NCBI GenBank assembly: GCA_037576195.1
Contig: CM075103.1
Location: 7,564,001-7,628,000, forward strand
Origin: Phytoseiulus persimilis
Lineage: Eukaryota; Arthropoda; Arachnida; Mesostigmata; Phytoseiidae
Direction of reading: 5' to 3'
DNA length: 64,000 bases
Shown here: in pieces, positions 23,451-34,959 of the stretch
How the letters are laid out: every line of letters begins with the position of its first letter
How positions within the stretch are numbered: the first letter of the stretch is position 1
The notes under the pieces: generated by a model
Told to the model about the DNA's origin: nothing
The model's input: the letters and a program-made list of their open reading frames with translations, nothing else
Database searches by the model: none
Translations under genes and position numbers: made by a program

Positions 23451-25809
23451 GGTGAATCCCGATTGGAAATGGACTGCGGTGACAAGCCGCAGCGTCAACG
23501 GTTACATCGCGAGCGGTGGAGGCACACAGATGCGTTTCAGCGCTCGACTCGGGGTACGTACTGTAAACGGCTAGCTCTTCCCAATTGGTGTGAGGAAAAA
23601 GACAGCAACCGACGGATTCCATCGTTTCTCTCATTTTTGTACTCTGATCCCCTCTGCGGAGTACCCCACAAGGCAGTTACAGCCCAATGCACTCAAATAA
23701 GTCCGCATTCCGGGGAGGACCATTCTTGATCACGATCCTGCCAAAGCTTTGCCCATGCAATCTATTTTCCATCACTCCAACAGATTTCCGTCTAATGGAC
23801 ATTCCACGTCATTCGCGACATTTACTGCACTCATTATCTACGACACTATCCAATCAGGAGTGCTCGCACCGGAAGGGGTCGTGTCTTTCTCTCCACGAAC
23901 TTTCTCGGGAGCGCGCGGTCGACACCTCTGAATTCTCGAGAGGCGAAAAGCTCATTGGTCCCGGAATCTCGATCGCATTTGAATGAAGATCGCCCAACTT
24001 CCGCCTACCACTTCCGCATCATCCTCCGGGATGCCGAAACTGACTGGCAGTCGAAGGATGCTCCTTCGATTTTGTCTGCCTGATCTTCACAGTGTCAGAA
24101 ACTGTCGAATCGGACGGACTCCCAAAGGACTTCCCTAGTGAAACAAATGGTTACATCAACTGTCAAAGAAACTATCACTGCCTAAAGCTCTCTGTGTTGG
24201 GACGGTTCACCTCAGACGCTCGTTCTCAGCTCAATCGATTCGGTCCTGGAACGCTGAATTAGCCGAGGGCCTATCCGAATGGTGCACCACAACAGAACGC
24301 AGCAGGGAGGCCGCAGACTTCGGTACGAACATCTTTTGCACAGAAGTTTGACTTCAACAATCGACGGCTACTTGATAAGCGGATCGTGTAGCGTCACTCG
24401 TGGAGGTCGCGCAAATAAACCCAGCGAGCAAAATCAGAATTCTGGAGCAGCAACATCGACACCCCGCCATGGCTGCAGCACGCACTGTTTCAGACCTCCC
24501 CAATCTTTCTTGTTGCGAATCTCAAGAGAGTTCAAGACGAAAAGAGAAACAGCAGAGAACAAATTCGGTTCATCGAGGCTCCACGGAGGTGACCCAGATG
24601 CCTTTCGACGATGGAGGAAATACATGATCGCGTTCGACTGAGCTTTCACGGCCGCATCGCAAGCATTTTCTGGCGGATGTGTGCTCGGGATCGGCAGGCC
24701 TCGGCTTTGCGCGGAGATTCCCATCCGACAGACCGGACCGAAAAGAGATCCGCCATCCGAAGAAGAGCGTCCCAGCGCTCATCACAGCATAATGGTGCGC
24801 GGGCACTCTTGGGCACAAATGCCCGAGGAACATAGGTTGTTGACTCGTAAAGTGGCAGACGCGGGGCTTCGGTCCTCGGAACTTACCAGAAAGCGCCGAA
24901 CAGAAGAAAAGACCCGTGCTTTGCTCGACATACCCTCGCCGGACGAGTGGAAAGGACGGGGCAAATGGCTGGATCATTTTGTCGCGTGTATACAACGCAC
25001 TTTGGTGACGCTCCTCTCCATGACGGAGGAAATTTCCGAGACGTTTCTTTTCTCGGAGAAGGAAAGAGTTTCCAACAGTTACTCGTTCAGCTGAAATTCG
25101 GAGCTGATTGTCTGATCACGAGTGAGCTTCGATATTATTCGTTCTATGCTACCGCGGCGAAAGCAAGTGGGCTTCGAGTGAACCCGTGGATTGAAAGAGC
25201 CGTATCCGCCGACGAAGATTCACCTCCGAGTTCACGTGAGTCAATTCAGTTTCTCCCTCCTCATGGAGAGGTTCACTAGCCCGAACTCGGAAGTTCTGAA
25301 GAGAGCGCAGGAACAAAAAATAGGATTTTGACAATTCCGTCCGAGACCGAAGTTGCCTCGGTTCCTTGGAAATCGAGAAAACGCAACTTGACTGAATGCT
25401 AGAAAATAGGAACTTCCTTCCGGACAAAACTCGCAGCTCCGTTTCCCTGACCCCATGACAAGCTCGCGAGAACGCAGCGAGAACAATCGGCTCCGTAGAA
25501 GAGAAACTTCAAAGTCTCTGTAGATTCGCCCGGATTACTTCTGACAGGGAGGCATCAAAGTGAAAGACATTCGATCCTCGCTGAGCCAATACACTTCTGT
25601 CCGATGACGGCTACAGAAAACGTTTTTGGCATCTTCTGTCGGTCTATGGGGTTTTTCCCGAGCCGCCAGAAGCCAGAACCATCTATCATCCTTTGTTCTT
25701 CTTGCTCCGGACGTTAATGCCCCGCTCAATCTGATCATTTATTGCGTTCAATTCTGACAGTTAATCTCATCGGGTGATGTCGCTATTGTTGCCCCTGGGC
25801 TTGCTGCAG
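23451..25809. other. Intergenic or upstream introns of the 25.8-kb gene
   Basis: No firm exon. The RGG-tailed gene that starts to be readable at 25810 must have upstream exons, possibly here or beyond. The segment ending before the donor-like GTGAGT near 25237 looks protein-like, but its phase does not match the next exon. Confidence 0.4.
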
Positions 25810-28474
25810 TTGCAGTACTTACATCCTCAGTACACCACGACGACGGCGCCCATAAGTCACTTCGTGACCCAACCGCACTACGTCTACCACAGTCCGAGTG
25901 TGTTCACCGAACACGATGTAAGTAGCTGTTCGTACTTCCAATCTTGGGCGACGGAATGAAGTTTCGATGTCCGTTGAAGATCAGGGGCCTGGTGGAACTC
26001 GAGCTATTTTAGATAAATTCCACAGCCACGAGTCATGGGGCGCTGAGGGCAAACATTCCAAGAGGTAGAGAATCGCGTGGAGTCCACCTTCAAATCGTTT
26101 CCGTCGCAAAATTGGTTGACCTGAGAGCGTATCCCGCGTCGCGGCAGCCGGCAAACTTTTCCTGCCCTCGAGCTGATTCGCCAGCAACTTGAGCCCTGGG
26201 CAGTCAAAATAACGTTCCGGCGGAGAGGACGCATGGATCGCGCACACAGTCGCTTCCAACCTTTGTCGCAACGCAGCTGTTGGGAACAATGGATTCGCTA
26301 GAGCTGGACTCGTCGTCTCCACGTACATCTCAAGAGCGAATTACCGTCGCGATCACAAGTCAGAGAGCCGGTGACACCGTGCCCCATTGGGGTTTAGTCT
26401 GGTAGAAGCGATCCCCTGCGGCTGTTGTGTGGCGCGTTCGCCTCGAAGATTATATCAATGCGCTTGCTGAACAGCGCGGCTCTCCCAGGTGTCCATCTAT
26501 CTATAACAACGACAGAAAAGCACGAAACGGGAGCAGCATACTAGTGTTTTCAGTAGGTGTGCATGACAGCTGAGCGGCGCCGTTCCTCAAACGAACGAGA
26601 ATTCTCGCGTTTCCAGCTGACGCCACGACAGGATGTGGCGACTTTGGACCTAGAGGGCCGTTACACTTCCCCGAGGGTGTTCTTCGATGACGACTCTTTG
26701 GACGAGAGCCGCCAAATCCGGCTGGAGGAACAGCTCCGGGAAGAACGTTTGCGGCAACTCCAAACACCCCTGGGGTGAGTTCGGCGGGATTCGCGTTCCC
26801 AGAGTGAGGGAACAGGGGCGGGAGAGAAGCGCCTTGTGAGGTCAATGCCGATGACGCGACGACTTCGTTCCAGGCCGCCGGTTCGGGAGGTGCGACGCTA
26901 CGAGAAGAGTGTCGAAGGCGACTTGGATTATTCCGAAGACAAAAGAATCAAACTCGACAGGAAACGCCGAGACGTCGATGCTGCTGCAACAACGCACGCC
27001 CCCAGCGCGAAGCCAAACGGCGCTGAAGGAGTCGAAGAACGACGTAGGTGTTCCAACGGTTCCCTTTTCTTCGATGCCTCCCCCCCTCCACCTGATCACC
27101 ACAGATCGATCTAATTGTTTAGCGCCGACGATTCTGGCTAGCTTTACAACGATTGAAAAGCTGCCCGGCCGCTGCGTGCTCCACAGTGCCTTGTGGTAGG
27201 CACCGGCGAAGTTGGCAACGACCGCGAGGCGAGTCGGGAGAGACTCGGAAGGCGGCAGTCGTCTGATTGAAATGTACGACGCGCTTTGCAAAACGCTCAC
27301 CGCTAGCCGGTGCTCATTCGGTAGAGTTTGCCCGGCTGATCGGAGCAAACACATGGCGGCGATCGCCTGAGACACACACTATCCATATCCGACTATTCAA
27401 GCTATGGCTATGCGATCACAGAAAATGTTTAATGGGCGTACGCATACTTAAACAATCTGCGAAAACTATTGTTTCCGCAATCAAGGTGAACAACGAGAAT
27501 GACTGTAATGGGAAAAAATGGCTAACAGGCAGTCGAACCGCCTCTAAGCCGACACGAATCGGACAGACAACATGCTCCAACCATTCGTAAGACATCTGAA
27601 TCAGAGAACATACGGCAGGGTACGCTGAAGCGGGCATGCGCCATGGGCGAACATCCTGACGTTCACCTGATTTCGAAACTCATTCGACCGCCGCCGTATG
27701 AGACAATCGGCAGAGTGTCCGGAAGCTCGAGCGCTAAGCCGAACGAGTTGCGGAAGTTGAGTCATTGCTAACCATTGCCTCGATTGAGACTCACGAAGTG
27801 AGACAAGACCTCAAAGCCTCTTCCCCCTTTTCCGGAATAATTTTGAAAAGCTGGATATGCTTCCAATGGGTATCTCGTCCACAGGCGGGAGTGATCGCTT
27901 TCAGTTACCCGGGGCGTGGTTCGAAAATTCTGTGTGATTTTCTGCGCGGTCAATCGGTTAGAGCATGGAAGGCCCGTGACCGAGGTCATGATACGAGTTT
28001 TTTCTTTTCAGGCGCATTCCGGCCGACGTATCTCAGCAACAGTAGAGTTCTCGGCGTGCATTCGGGACATCAGGTGACACTCCTTTGCTTTGCGTAACTT
28101 CTAGTGTAGAGAAGACGTTTCCGCCCAGCTTTCAATCAGGGCTTTTCACGAAGGCCTTCCAGCACCGTCAGTGAACGACAAAACGACTTTATCGGGCGGA
28201 AATCTCGTTTTCTTCTGCTTTCCATCATACAACCCGAGCTCTGGCTCAAACCTGTCTCAGTTTCAGATATTCCATTTCATTTATTCACCTTCCCTCCTTC
28301 TAGGCGACTCCTCCGCTAATCAGCAGCACGCGGGGCGGACGCGGGCGACGACCTCAGCAGCAGAGACCAAACCCCAACACCGTGCTCAAAGGTCAGGGAC
28401 TCTACGGAGCCTACAAAGGAACTTTTGGGGGACAGAAACGGAATCCTTCCGGCAGAGATTCCCGGTTCCGCTGA
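25810..28474 (+). CDS. Unidentified RGG-tailed protein, five 3' exons
   Basis: Five segments join with correct GT-AG sites and compatible phases: 25810-25917, 26617-26774, 26874-27043, 28012-28073 and 28304-28474 (introns 699, 99, 968 and 230 bp). Together they give 222 residues to a TGA; the 5' end is open. The order is: a Tyr/Thr/His-rich start (YLHPQYTTTTAPISHFV), an acidic stretch (VFFDDDSLDES) leading into a charged helix (RQIRLEEQLREERLRQLQ), a Lys/Arg-rich block (EDKRIKLDRKRRDVD), then FRPTYLSNSRVLG, and a tail with RGGRGRR, a Gln/Pro/Asn run and GQGLYGAYKGTFGGQ. AATAAA lies 14 bp after the stop. The RGG motif, basic block and charged helix suggest an RNA-binding or nuclear RNP protein; this is inference. 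I do not recognise the family. The perfect phase chain and poly(A) signal make a real gene likely. Confidence 0.65.
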
Positions 28475-28487
28475 AATATCGATGACG

Positions 28488-28493
28488 AATAAA
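28488..28493 (+). terminator. AATAAA poly(A) signal of the RGG-tailed gene
   Basis: A canonical hexamer 14 bp downstream of the TGA at 28472-28474, in the same orientation. It supports the last exon of that model. Confidence 0.7.
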
Positions 28494-29523
28494 CAGTACT
28501 GCTGACAACAAGGCTATACAATCCAATTATGCCGGAATTTGTAGTCTGTGAATTCGCGCATTCGAGTTCGCTCACGAGGATTCGAAATGTTGATGGAGTC
28601 CTCGACCCTGCTCCTCGAAAATCCATTGGGAAAGTTCCGGAAATCCATGCTGTGGCGACCCGAAATGTTCAAAACTCGGTTTCACATGATGTTTGGTTCT
28701 ATCTGTTCATCACAATCACATGCTCCCCCGCAGGATTTTCCTCGGAGGGGGTCAACTTCCTTCTCTTGTCCTCGGAGGCACAAGTTGCGGAGCCGGATCG
28801 CAACGAGTAAAATAGCTCTTTCTACTTTCCAACGATGGATGAGCTGTTTGAACTCTGCGTTCCATGTGTCTGAAGGCCACCCCTCATACTACCAGTTGAT
28901 CTTATTACTCATTCCAAAATACCGGTCCCGGCTCCTTGGATTCAATTCAAGACTGTCAAGCACTCCATGAGCAGTGACAGCAATGTCGGGGCGCATGCAC
29001 ATCGAGGCCAAACCAATCTCTTTTCGGTCATGACTCATGACCAACCTTTTGTACGTTTCCACCGAGCGTAGACCACTTGATGCTCCTTCGGCGGCGAGGC
29101 TGTCACTGGTGAGACGGCGAAGATGTCGCACAGCGTCGCGATTCCCGGGAAACCCTCCAACTCGGTCTGGCTGCTGCAGGATCGGTAGCCCTTTTTGCTT
29201 TCCACCTTCGATACTCTTCGTGCGGTACCCTTGTGCTGCCATCGAGACTGGCTTCGTGAAATGAGAGAACGCCCGTAATGTCTTGGAAATCACTCCTTTC
29301 GATGCAATGCGGATGCAAGAACTGAGTTTTAAAAGCTTTCCCTCGCGGGTCTGTGAAACTCGGAAATACTCTCCGACACTATTCAAGGAGTAGTTCGACC
29401 TTTTTGTCTTCTTCCCGAACAGCCGTGGCATTTGAACTCCGATTTGAGGAACAGTGCACGGAGCTGAGGCTCCCATGAAATCGTTCTGGAATCCGGATCC
29501 GCAGTTTCTGCATACTGATTCTA
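28494..29523. other. Intergenic; long unassigned minus frame 28889-29605
   Basis: The minus strand is open for 238 codons (28889-29605), running out of the adjacent fold-back element. It is rich in Ser, Arg and Lys, has no domain I know and has no proper start. It may be a decayed mobile-element frame or chance. Nothing else is supported here. Confidence 0.4.
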
Positions 29524-30405
29524 CAGGGTGGCTTTTTCTAGTCGGGAATTTTCGAGCCCGATCTTGTTTTGGCCATAACTTCGTTAATTTTTGAGATTTT
29601 CTCAAAAATCAAAGAGTGATCGATAGGGGATATCGAGGCGGTCATTTTGATCCAAAATTCAGGAGGATCTGGTGGGAATCCCGGTCAGGAGATGGTTTTG
29701 AAAATGACCCTTCTCTTTTTTTCGAGGTCTTCCTAAAAGTTATCGTAAAAACGTCAATATTTATCGGATCGGACTCGTTGGGGTAGCATTCGACGCGCAA
29801 AAGGAAGCCCGTCACCGAGCGAAGTTATCTCATTTCCCCAAAGAATGGCGAGCGATCGTATCAACCCCTTTTTCAAGGCCTTGCCCATTGGCTAATTTCG
29901 TTCTCCTCGCTTTTCCCCGCATTTCTTCTCGTAACTCCTCAACGAGGCAGAATCGGAGGTATCTCCCCTGGTGAAAATTACTCAGAAATGGGTGAATCAT
30001 CCGAACATTGAGCTGCGAGGTCGATCCGATGATTTTTGATTTTCACCGGAAATCACCAACGCTCAGGATTCCGCCCTCGGTTGCCGAAATCACCCTCGGC
30101 ACCAAAGGAATTCTCGATACGATCGGTTGCCATTTTTCGGAGAAACGAGATAACTTCAATCGGTTTTCTGGCGAATGACCGGCTTCCTTTTGCGCGTCGA
30201 ATGCTACCCCCACTGGTCCGATCCGATAAATATTGACGTTTTAACGATAAGTTTTAGGGAGACCTCGAAAAAAAAAAGGGTCATTTTCAAAACCATCTCC
30301 TGACCGGGATTTCCACCAGATCCTCCTGAATTTTGTATCAAAATGACCGCCTCGATATCCCCTATCGATCACTTTTTGATTTTCGACTCAAAAAAAGCCA
30401 CCCTG
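29524..30405. mobile_element. 882-bp fold-back DNA transposon with TA target duplication
   Basis: It begins CAGGGTGGCTTTTT at 29524 and ends AAAAAGCCACCCTG at 30405, flanked on both sides by TA (29522-29523 and 30406-30407). The inverted arms are long: 29524-29862 and about 30118-30405 share near-identical blocks such as GATCGATAGGGGATATCGAG, GGTCATTTTGAT, TCAGGAGGATCTGGTGG, GGAGATGGTTTTGAAAATG and GCATTCGACGCGCAAAAGG. The left arm has an extra segment of about 50 bp near its tip. The loop of about 255 bp has no coding capacity. TA duplication fits a non-autonomous Tc1/mariner-type element; the superfamily is inferred from the target site only. High arm identity suggests fairly recent activity. 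Confidence 0.85.
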
Positions 30406-31220
30406 TATATCGAGCACACTGATTGACAGTGGTATGGAGAGCGCTGCGGATCGTTTTATGACGAAGAGAGATATTGTCCAAAGGCTTCTATGCCTCGGAA
30501 CTAAATTGCCTCTCCATGGCAACTCACGACTCCTACGGTCTCGTTACAGCATCTGAATTTCATATCAGAACGCAAGAGAGTAGCTCGATCGGGGTTTCGC
30601 TCACTCTACGCAGGATTATAATTTGGATCAGTAACTTGGAGTCTCACCCGGCATTCGCGTCAGACACCAGAAGAGCCATTTGGAAGAATCTGTCCGCTCA
30701 AGCGGCGGAAAGAGTGGGCGAGGGATCGTTAACCAACTCAGAAACTAGACTAAATAATTTGAGTCTCGAGGCTTTGGAGGAGGCTATAGTCTCGCCAGCC
30801 CCATACTGCGGACGCTACTGCATGCGTCACTCCGGATCCATCCGATCGTTCGAAACTCAGGAAAGAATGCATCCGTACGAATCATTCAGCATTCTCGTCC
30901 TCGATCGATTCTTGCTGGGGCAGCTGGAAATATCGCTAGATTTTCGTACTTGAAGAGCTCACGGTGACCTCAGATAGGTGCAATCCAGCGCATCCACTAA
31001 GACGACATTTCATCGTGCGAAATATGGGATTCGGCGAGTCAGGAAACCTAAACCATCCCAGAGGTCTACGAACCGGGTGGAAACCTCTGGAACGCTCGGC
31101 TCGAATTCCGCGGTATCCGACAGGACTTGGGGAAATCTCCCAAAGAGTTCAAATCTCGCGTAAGGTAAACCGGTCGACAGTGTCGTTCGAAAGGTGATGA
31201 CAAATGACTTCGATGGAGAG
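30406..31220. other. Possible retroelement-derived sequence, unassigned
   Basis: The plus strand is open from 30474 to 30953 (159 codons) with no recognisable domain. Its position immediately upstream of the gypsy integrase remnant suggests it could be decayed gag/pol sequence, but I see no reverse transcriptase, RNase H or zinc-finger motif. Confidence 0.3.
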
Positions 31221-31664
31221 ATTCATTGGTGGCCTAAGTGGTCAGTCGAGGTCGATTTTTCTCTCCTCGTCGGTGCGAATTCCAACTGGGTGGGAGTAGC
31301 CGTGTGATCAACGAAGACTACTCACACTACGCTGAAACGTCTCCGAGAAGTCGTTGCTCGTTTCGGTCTGCCGAAGGTTTTGGTGACTGATTCGAAGGTT
31401 CCTCTTCCACATGGTCATGAACACGTCAACGAACACGACACCAGCCAAAGCAATGCTAGGACGTCAACTTCGATCCCGTTCAGATCTGTTTCGTGGGAGC
31501 CCCCAACCAGCGGACACGTCACGGAGGGCCTTCCGGATTCGTGTCGGAGACCATTTCATGACAACGTCTCACAAGGGGCGGCGAAAATGTATTTGCGGTG
31601 GAATCATCAAACTCTGAGGGACCAAATCGCCAAACTCCTCAGTCAGGAGATACGTGCCCTCTAA
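31221..31664 (+). pseudogene. Decayed Ty3/gypsy-type integrase fragment
   Basis: The frame reads WWPKWSVEVDF…NSNWVGVAV, which resembles the start of the gypsy integrase core (W-S-x-x-x-x-D-F/Y…SKWPEV). After an in-frame TGA it continues LKRLREVVARFGLPKVLVTD, the hallmark around the second catalytic Asp. The residue after TDS departs from the usual TDNG. From about 31430 the signal moves to another frame: AKAMLGRQLRSRSDLF and then FRIRVGDHFM…RRKCICGGII, matching the integrase C-terminal region (GRxLRTRLDLL and VGDxVxxRxxxGxxKWxPGxI). The catalytic Glu region is not recognisable. The in-frame stop, frameshift and internal loss show it is not functional. Confidence 0.75.
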
Positions 31665-32877
31665 ACATTCAATCTTTCTTCCCTTCGGACTCTTCGAGGG
31701 TTCTCCGTCGAAAAGTGCCTCAACCCTCCCCCCCCAGGATCTCGGGGTCGACTGGAAAACGATTGGGCGCTCACCATCCTCCGTTCCGTGTCGCTGAGGA
31801 CGCAGACGAGGGCGAAGATGTCATAAGTTATTCGCGCGGGACGAAACCTGGAAATTCCTGTCAATGCGCCTCTATCCAACAGTGGCGCAAATCGGAAACG
31901 CCGCACACTTGAGACTCCAAGGATAGGTACTTGGCTTGATCGCCGTTCAGATGCGCCTACTATTGACTCACGCTCACATCACAATTCGAGTCGGCCAAAC
32001 CCGGCAGCAAACACTAGCAAGGGAACTATTTTTCGCCCTAGAACGATCGCTGGTTATGTTTCCGCAAGGGGTGAGCGTCTCGGCTTCGGGGTCGATCTCC
32101 CGTATGGTTAGCCGACAGAGCGCTACAAATAATGGAACCTGTTGTCGGAATGTTTGTCTGATTTTTCAAGGACGCCAGGAATTCTGCAGGATCAAATGAG
32201 AATCTTCACTCGGGGATTTGGGTCGCAGTCGTCTTTCGAGATTGAGCTTCATCGTTCATCGAGCAGGCGAGTCCGTTTAATTGTGGGCGTCGATCGATGA
32301 CATGGTCACCCGCCACAAATTAGTGGGGAACGCTGTTCTTTTATACATTTCACCTAGCACGTATTCCTCAACGGGATAGGCCGTAGGCGCCGGAGCTTCT
32401 TTGGAATTCGCTGGCGGTTGCTTTCGGGAATTTGTTACCAGACGAGCGCTGCAACACGCTTGGGGGCGGCAACTCGACTCAGCCAAGGGAATGAAACTCG
32501 CAGCTGAGAGTAATGATACGCGAACCGCGATAAGCGCTAATCCGTGAATTAACCCTATCTAATCGCAGGACTCGACTGACGGAGTCCTTCCTTGAGACGG
32601 AAGTTTGGTTGGCAGCTCCCCTAAGAAGTTATGACCCCAGACGGTTCCGAATCCCAATATCAGAGGAAGTTGCAGTGGCGTAGCCAGGCGGGGCTGTGCA
32701 GGCTTTATCAGTCGAGAGTCTTTATTCTCCGGTTTTTTTTTTTCTCGAACAACTCACAAAAGGTAGACCCTATGATTCACAAAAAGAACTGCGAGTGCGA
32801 GAAGAAAGGAGAATAGGAGAAGATAGAAGGGTGAATCAGAGAAACTCAAGACATTCAACTGAATGTTCGAAGCGTAT
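31665..32877. other. Intergenic; weak secreted-peptide candidate on minus
   Basis: No firm gene. On the minus strand, 32277-32556 is open with a hydrophobic stretch (HGLALIAVRVSLLSAASFIP) followed by a Cys-containing segment, which superficially looks like a signal peptide and mature peptide. It has no ATG and no good acceptor, so I do not call it. Confidence 0.35.
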
Positions 32878-32883
32878 TTTATT
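32878..32883 (-). terminator. AATAAA poly(A) signal of the granulin gene
   Basis: TTTATT on the plus strand, about 25 bp downstream of the granulin stop codon on the minus strand. Confidence 0.6.
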
Positions 32884-32907
32884 CAATGGGAGTATTGATC
32901 TAAAACG

Positions 32908-34224
32908 CTAAACATTCAAGTGTTGCGACGTGATCTTGCTAGTCCCGTTGGGGAATATGCAAGCGTTCAGCTCGACATTACAAATCGAGCCATCGGGGCA
33001 GCATGAGAAGAAATCTGCACAGCAAACGCCATTGACGTGCTCGCAGCACTTATATCTATAACTGAGAACGGGAACGAATGATTCGTCTATCAATCGCCAA
33101 GATGGGAGGGAGCAATATCCCTGGAATCGCGTATACGACATATGCGCTCGTCTCTCTGACACTTACATCGTTCTTTCCGGCTGTCCCGGTCTGATATTTC
33201 GGTTGAGGCAACACGTGAAAGATAAAGGACAAGAGTCTCCTGCTCCCGGACAGGGGTAGTCGTTATCAGTGTCTGGAGGCTCGGACGACAAACCTGGAAA
33301 GGCGGGGAGGATATTTGGAACATGATCTGGGAGGATTGTCAAGAGTTATCTCCTTAGCGTTGCATTGGAACGATGAGTCGGGTGCCGCTATTTCCGAATC
33401 GTGAATGAGACATTGATTGAAAGCATTGAGACTTTGCAAATCCGATCCCCGGTTCCTAACCAATAATGTTTCTTTTCGAATGCTGCAAGGCAGAAACGTA
33501 GCCAGCCCTTTTTACGGGGCTCGTCGTTGGGGGAAAAGGGGAGGAATCATACGCAGAGCGCTGGAGTTCCTCTCACACGAAGCACTTGACACAGGAATTA
33601 CAAGAGCTATTTTGAAATACAAGACGAGCTCTCCAAAGCACTCTTTCATCGGCATCAAATATTCAAGACACTCGTTTCCGTACTGGATTCGGTTGGAGTT
33701 CAGCCGCGTTCGGATTCGAAGGTCCCTTTTCCCCGCCGCGGAACACTATACCTTGTCTCCCCGTCTAATGAGCTGTTAACCCCGGCCTCACCATCGATTC
33801 CAAGAGTTTGGATACCGAAACAGGAGGGGGCACAAAATGTGGAAAGAGTAAAACTATGGGGAGGATCATTTCACAAATCCTTCTAAGATCCTTCTACAAG
33901 TAGGACGACTCAGCTCTCTATCGCTCATATGACCGCTGACATCGAACACATGATTGAGAAGACAATCTTGGACTTCGCTGTACATGTGCAAGACATATTT
34001 TCCATTCTAGACTCGGACAAGCGGCATTTTTCTGATCCCACCGCCGCGAGGAGTGAGGCCTCATGCAGGAATTTCTGCTCGGGCACGCATCATTCTCTAG
34101 GAAAACCAAGAAACTAATGTCTCTACTAATGACCTATTCCAATTCCGGTAGAGCTACCTGAAAGTGCGGGACACGGTGCCAACGCAACGAAGAGAGCTGA
34201 AGCGGCGAGTAACACTTTCATCAT
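32908..34224 (-). CDS. Secreted single-domain granulin (three exons)
   Basis: Exons 34224-34158, 33293-33167 and 33061-32908 join in phase (1, then 2) across introns of 864 and 105 bp to give 115 residues. Exon 1 encodes a classic signal peptide (MMKVLLAASALFVALAPCPA). After a short acidic spacer comes one granulin/epithelin domain with all 12 cysteines (residues 37, 44, 50-51, 70-71, 78-79, 85-86, 92 and 99), including the diagnostic CC…VCC…CCPDG…C pattern. The family forms a ladder of stacked beta-hairpins held by disulphides; granulins act as extracellular growth-factor-like or lysosome-related peptides. Progranulins usually hold several domains, whereas this encodes just one. A sequon (NGT at residue 103) lies in the short C-terminal tail. 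AATAAA follows 25 bp after the stop. Acceptors (cgcctttccag, cgttctcag) and donors (GTAGCT, GTAAGT) are acceptable to good. The gene sits between an integrase remnant and a LINE remnant. Confidence 0.85.
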
Positions 34225-34959
34225 TTCGACGGAGCTGACTTCGGAACAGTGCCTGTGGAAGTTCCGTAAAGCCCACCTTCTCGATACACTGGCTCCTACT
34301 GATCCTCGACTGGCATCAACGACGGAGCGGACAAGTGCTTATCCCTTTGAAGGGGCAGACCTTGTTCGATCATTGCTGATATTTCGTCGATCCTCCGCGT
34401 CATCCGGCGTCATTCTCACCCGGTGCTCTGCAAGAAACCTCGTTCTTTCCAAGAAACCTGTGTTTCTTGGCTCTCTCGAGTTCGTAGCGCAGTTCCCCTC
34501 TCTCGTAGACAGCATAAGTCCATCGGAAATTCATCTTGTAATGGAATGGCATGAAATATAGAATATGCTGAGGGTACTGCTTCGCGGGAGTGAGCGATAC
34601 TCCGTCCTCGAACTGATGCCGTTGGCGAGGCCGCCGAAAGTTGAAACGTACTCACACTTTATAGCGCTCCGTCATGAATATGTCGGTCCGTGAATGACTT
34701 TGGACGAGCAGAGACGGTGTTGAATCCGTGAGCACTGAATCCAGTGCTCGAAAGCCGGTTGTTACAGTTCCCTCCCTTCCATGGATCAGAGATCATTGAT
34801 GGTGTAGTTGGGGACTCCGATTTGAAGCTTCAACAGAATCTCTGGGATTGTTTTCCCTCGAGCGCGGCTTTGACATCCGCCGACCAGAGAAAGATCACAG
34901 GGAGAACCACGAGTCGATTCGACGGGGAATCATGGTCAGAGTAGTTCAGGATCGCGGTC
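34225..34959. other. Granulin upstream region
   Basis: It probably contains the granulin promoter. No domain, repeat or convincing exon is visible. I could not place a TATA or initiator element with confidence. Confidence 0.4.

Noticed and set aside
26842..27375. 177-codon minus frame
   Set aside because: It is antisense to exon C of the RGG-tailed gene and the following intron, with no domain.
32277..32556. Secreted Cys-containing peptide on the minus strand
   Set aside because: A hydrophobic segment is present, but there is no start codon, an upstream in-frame TAG and no convincing acceptor.
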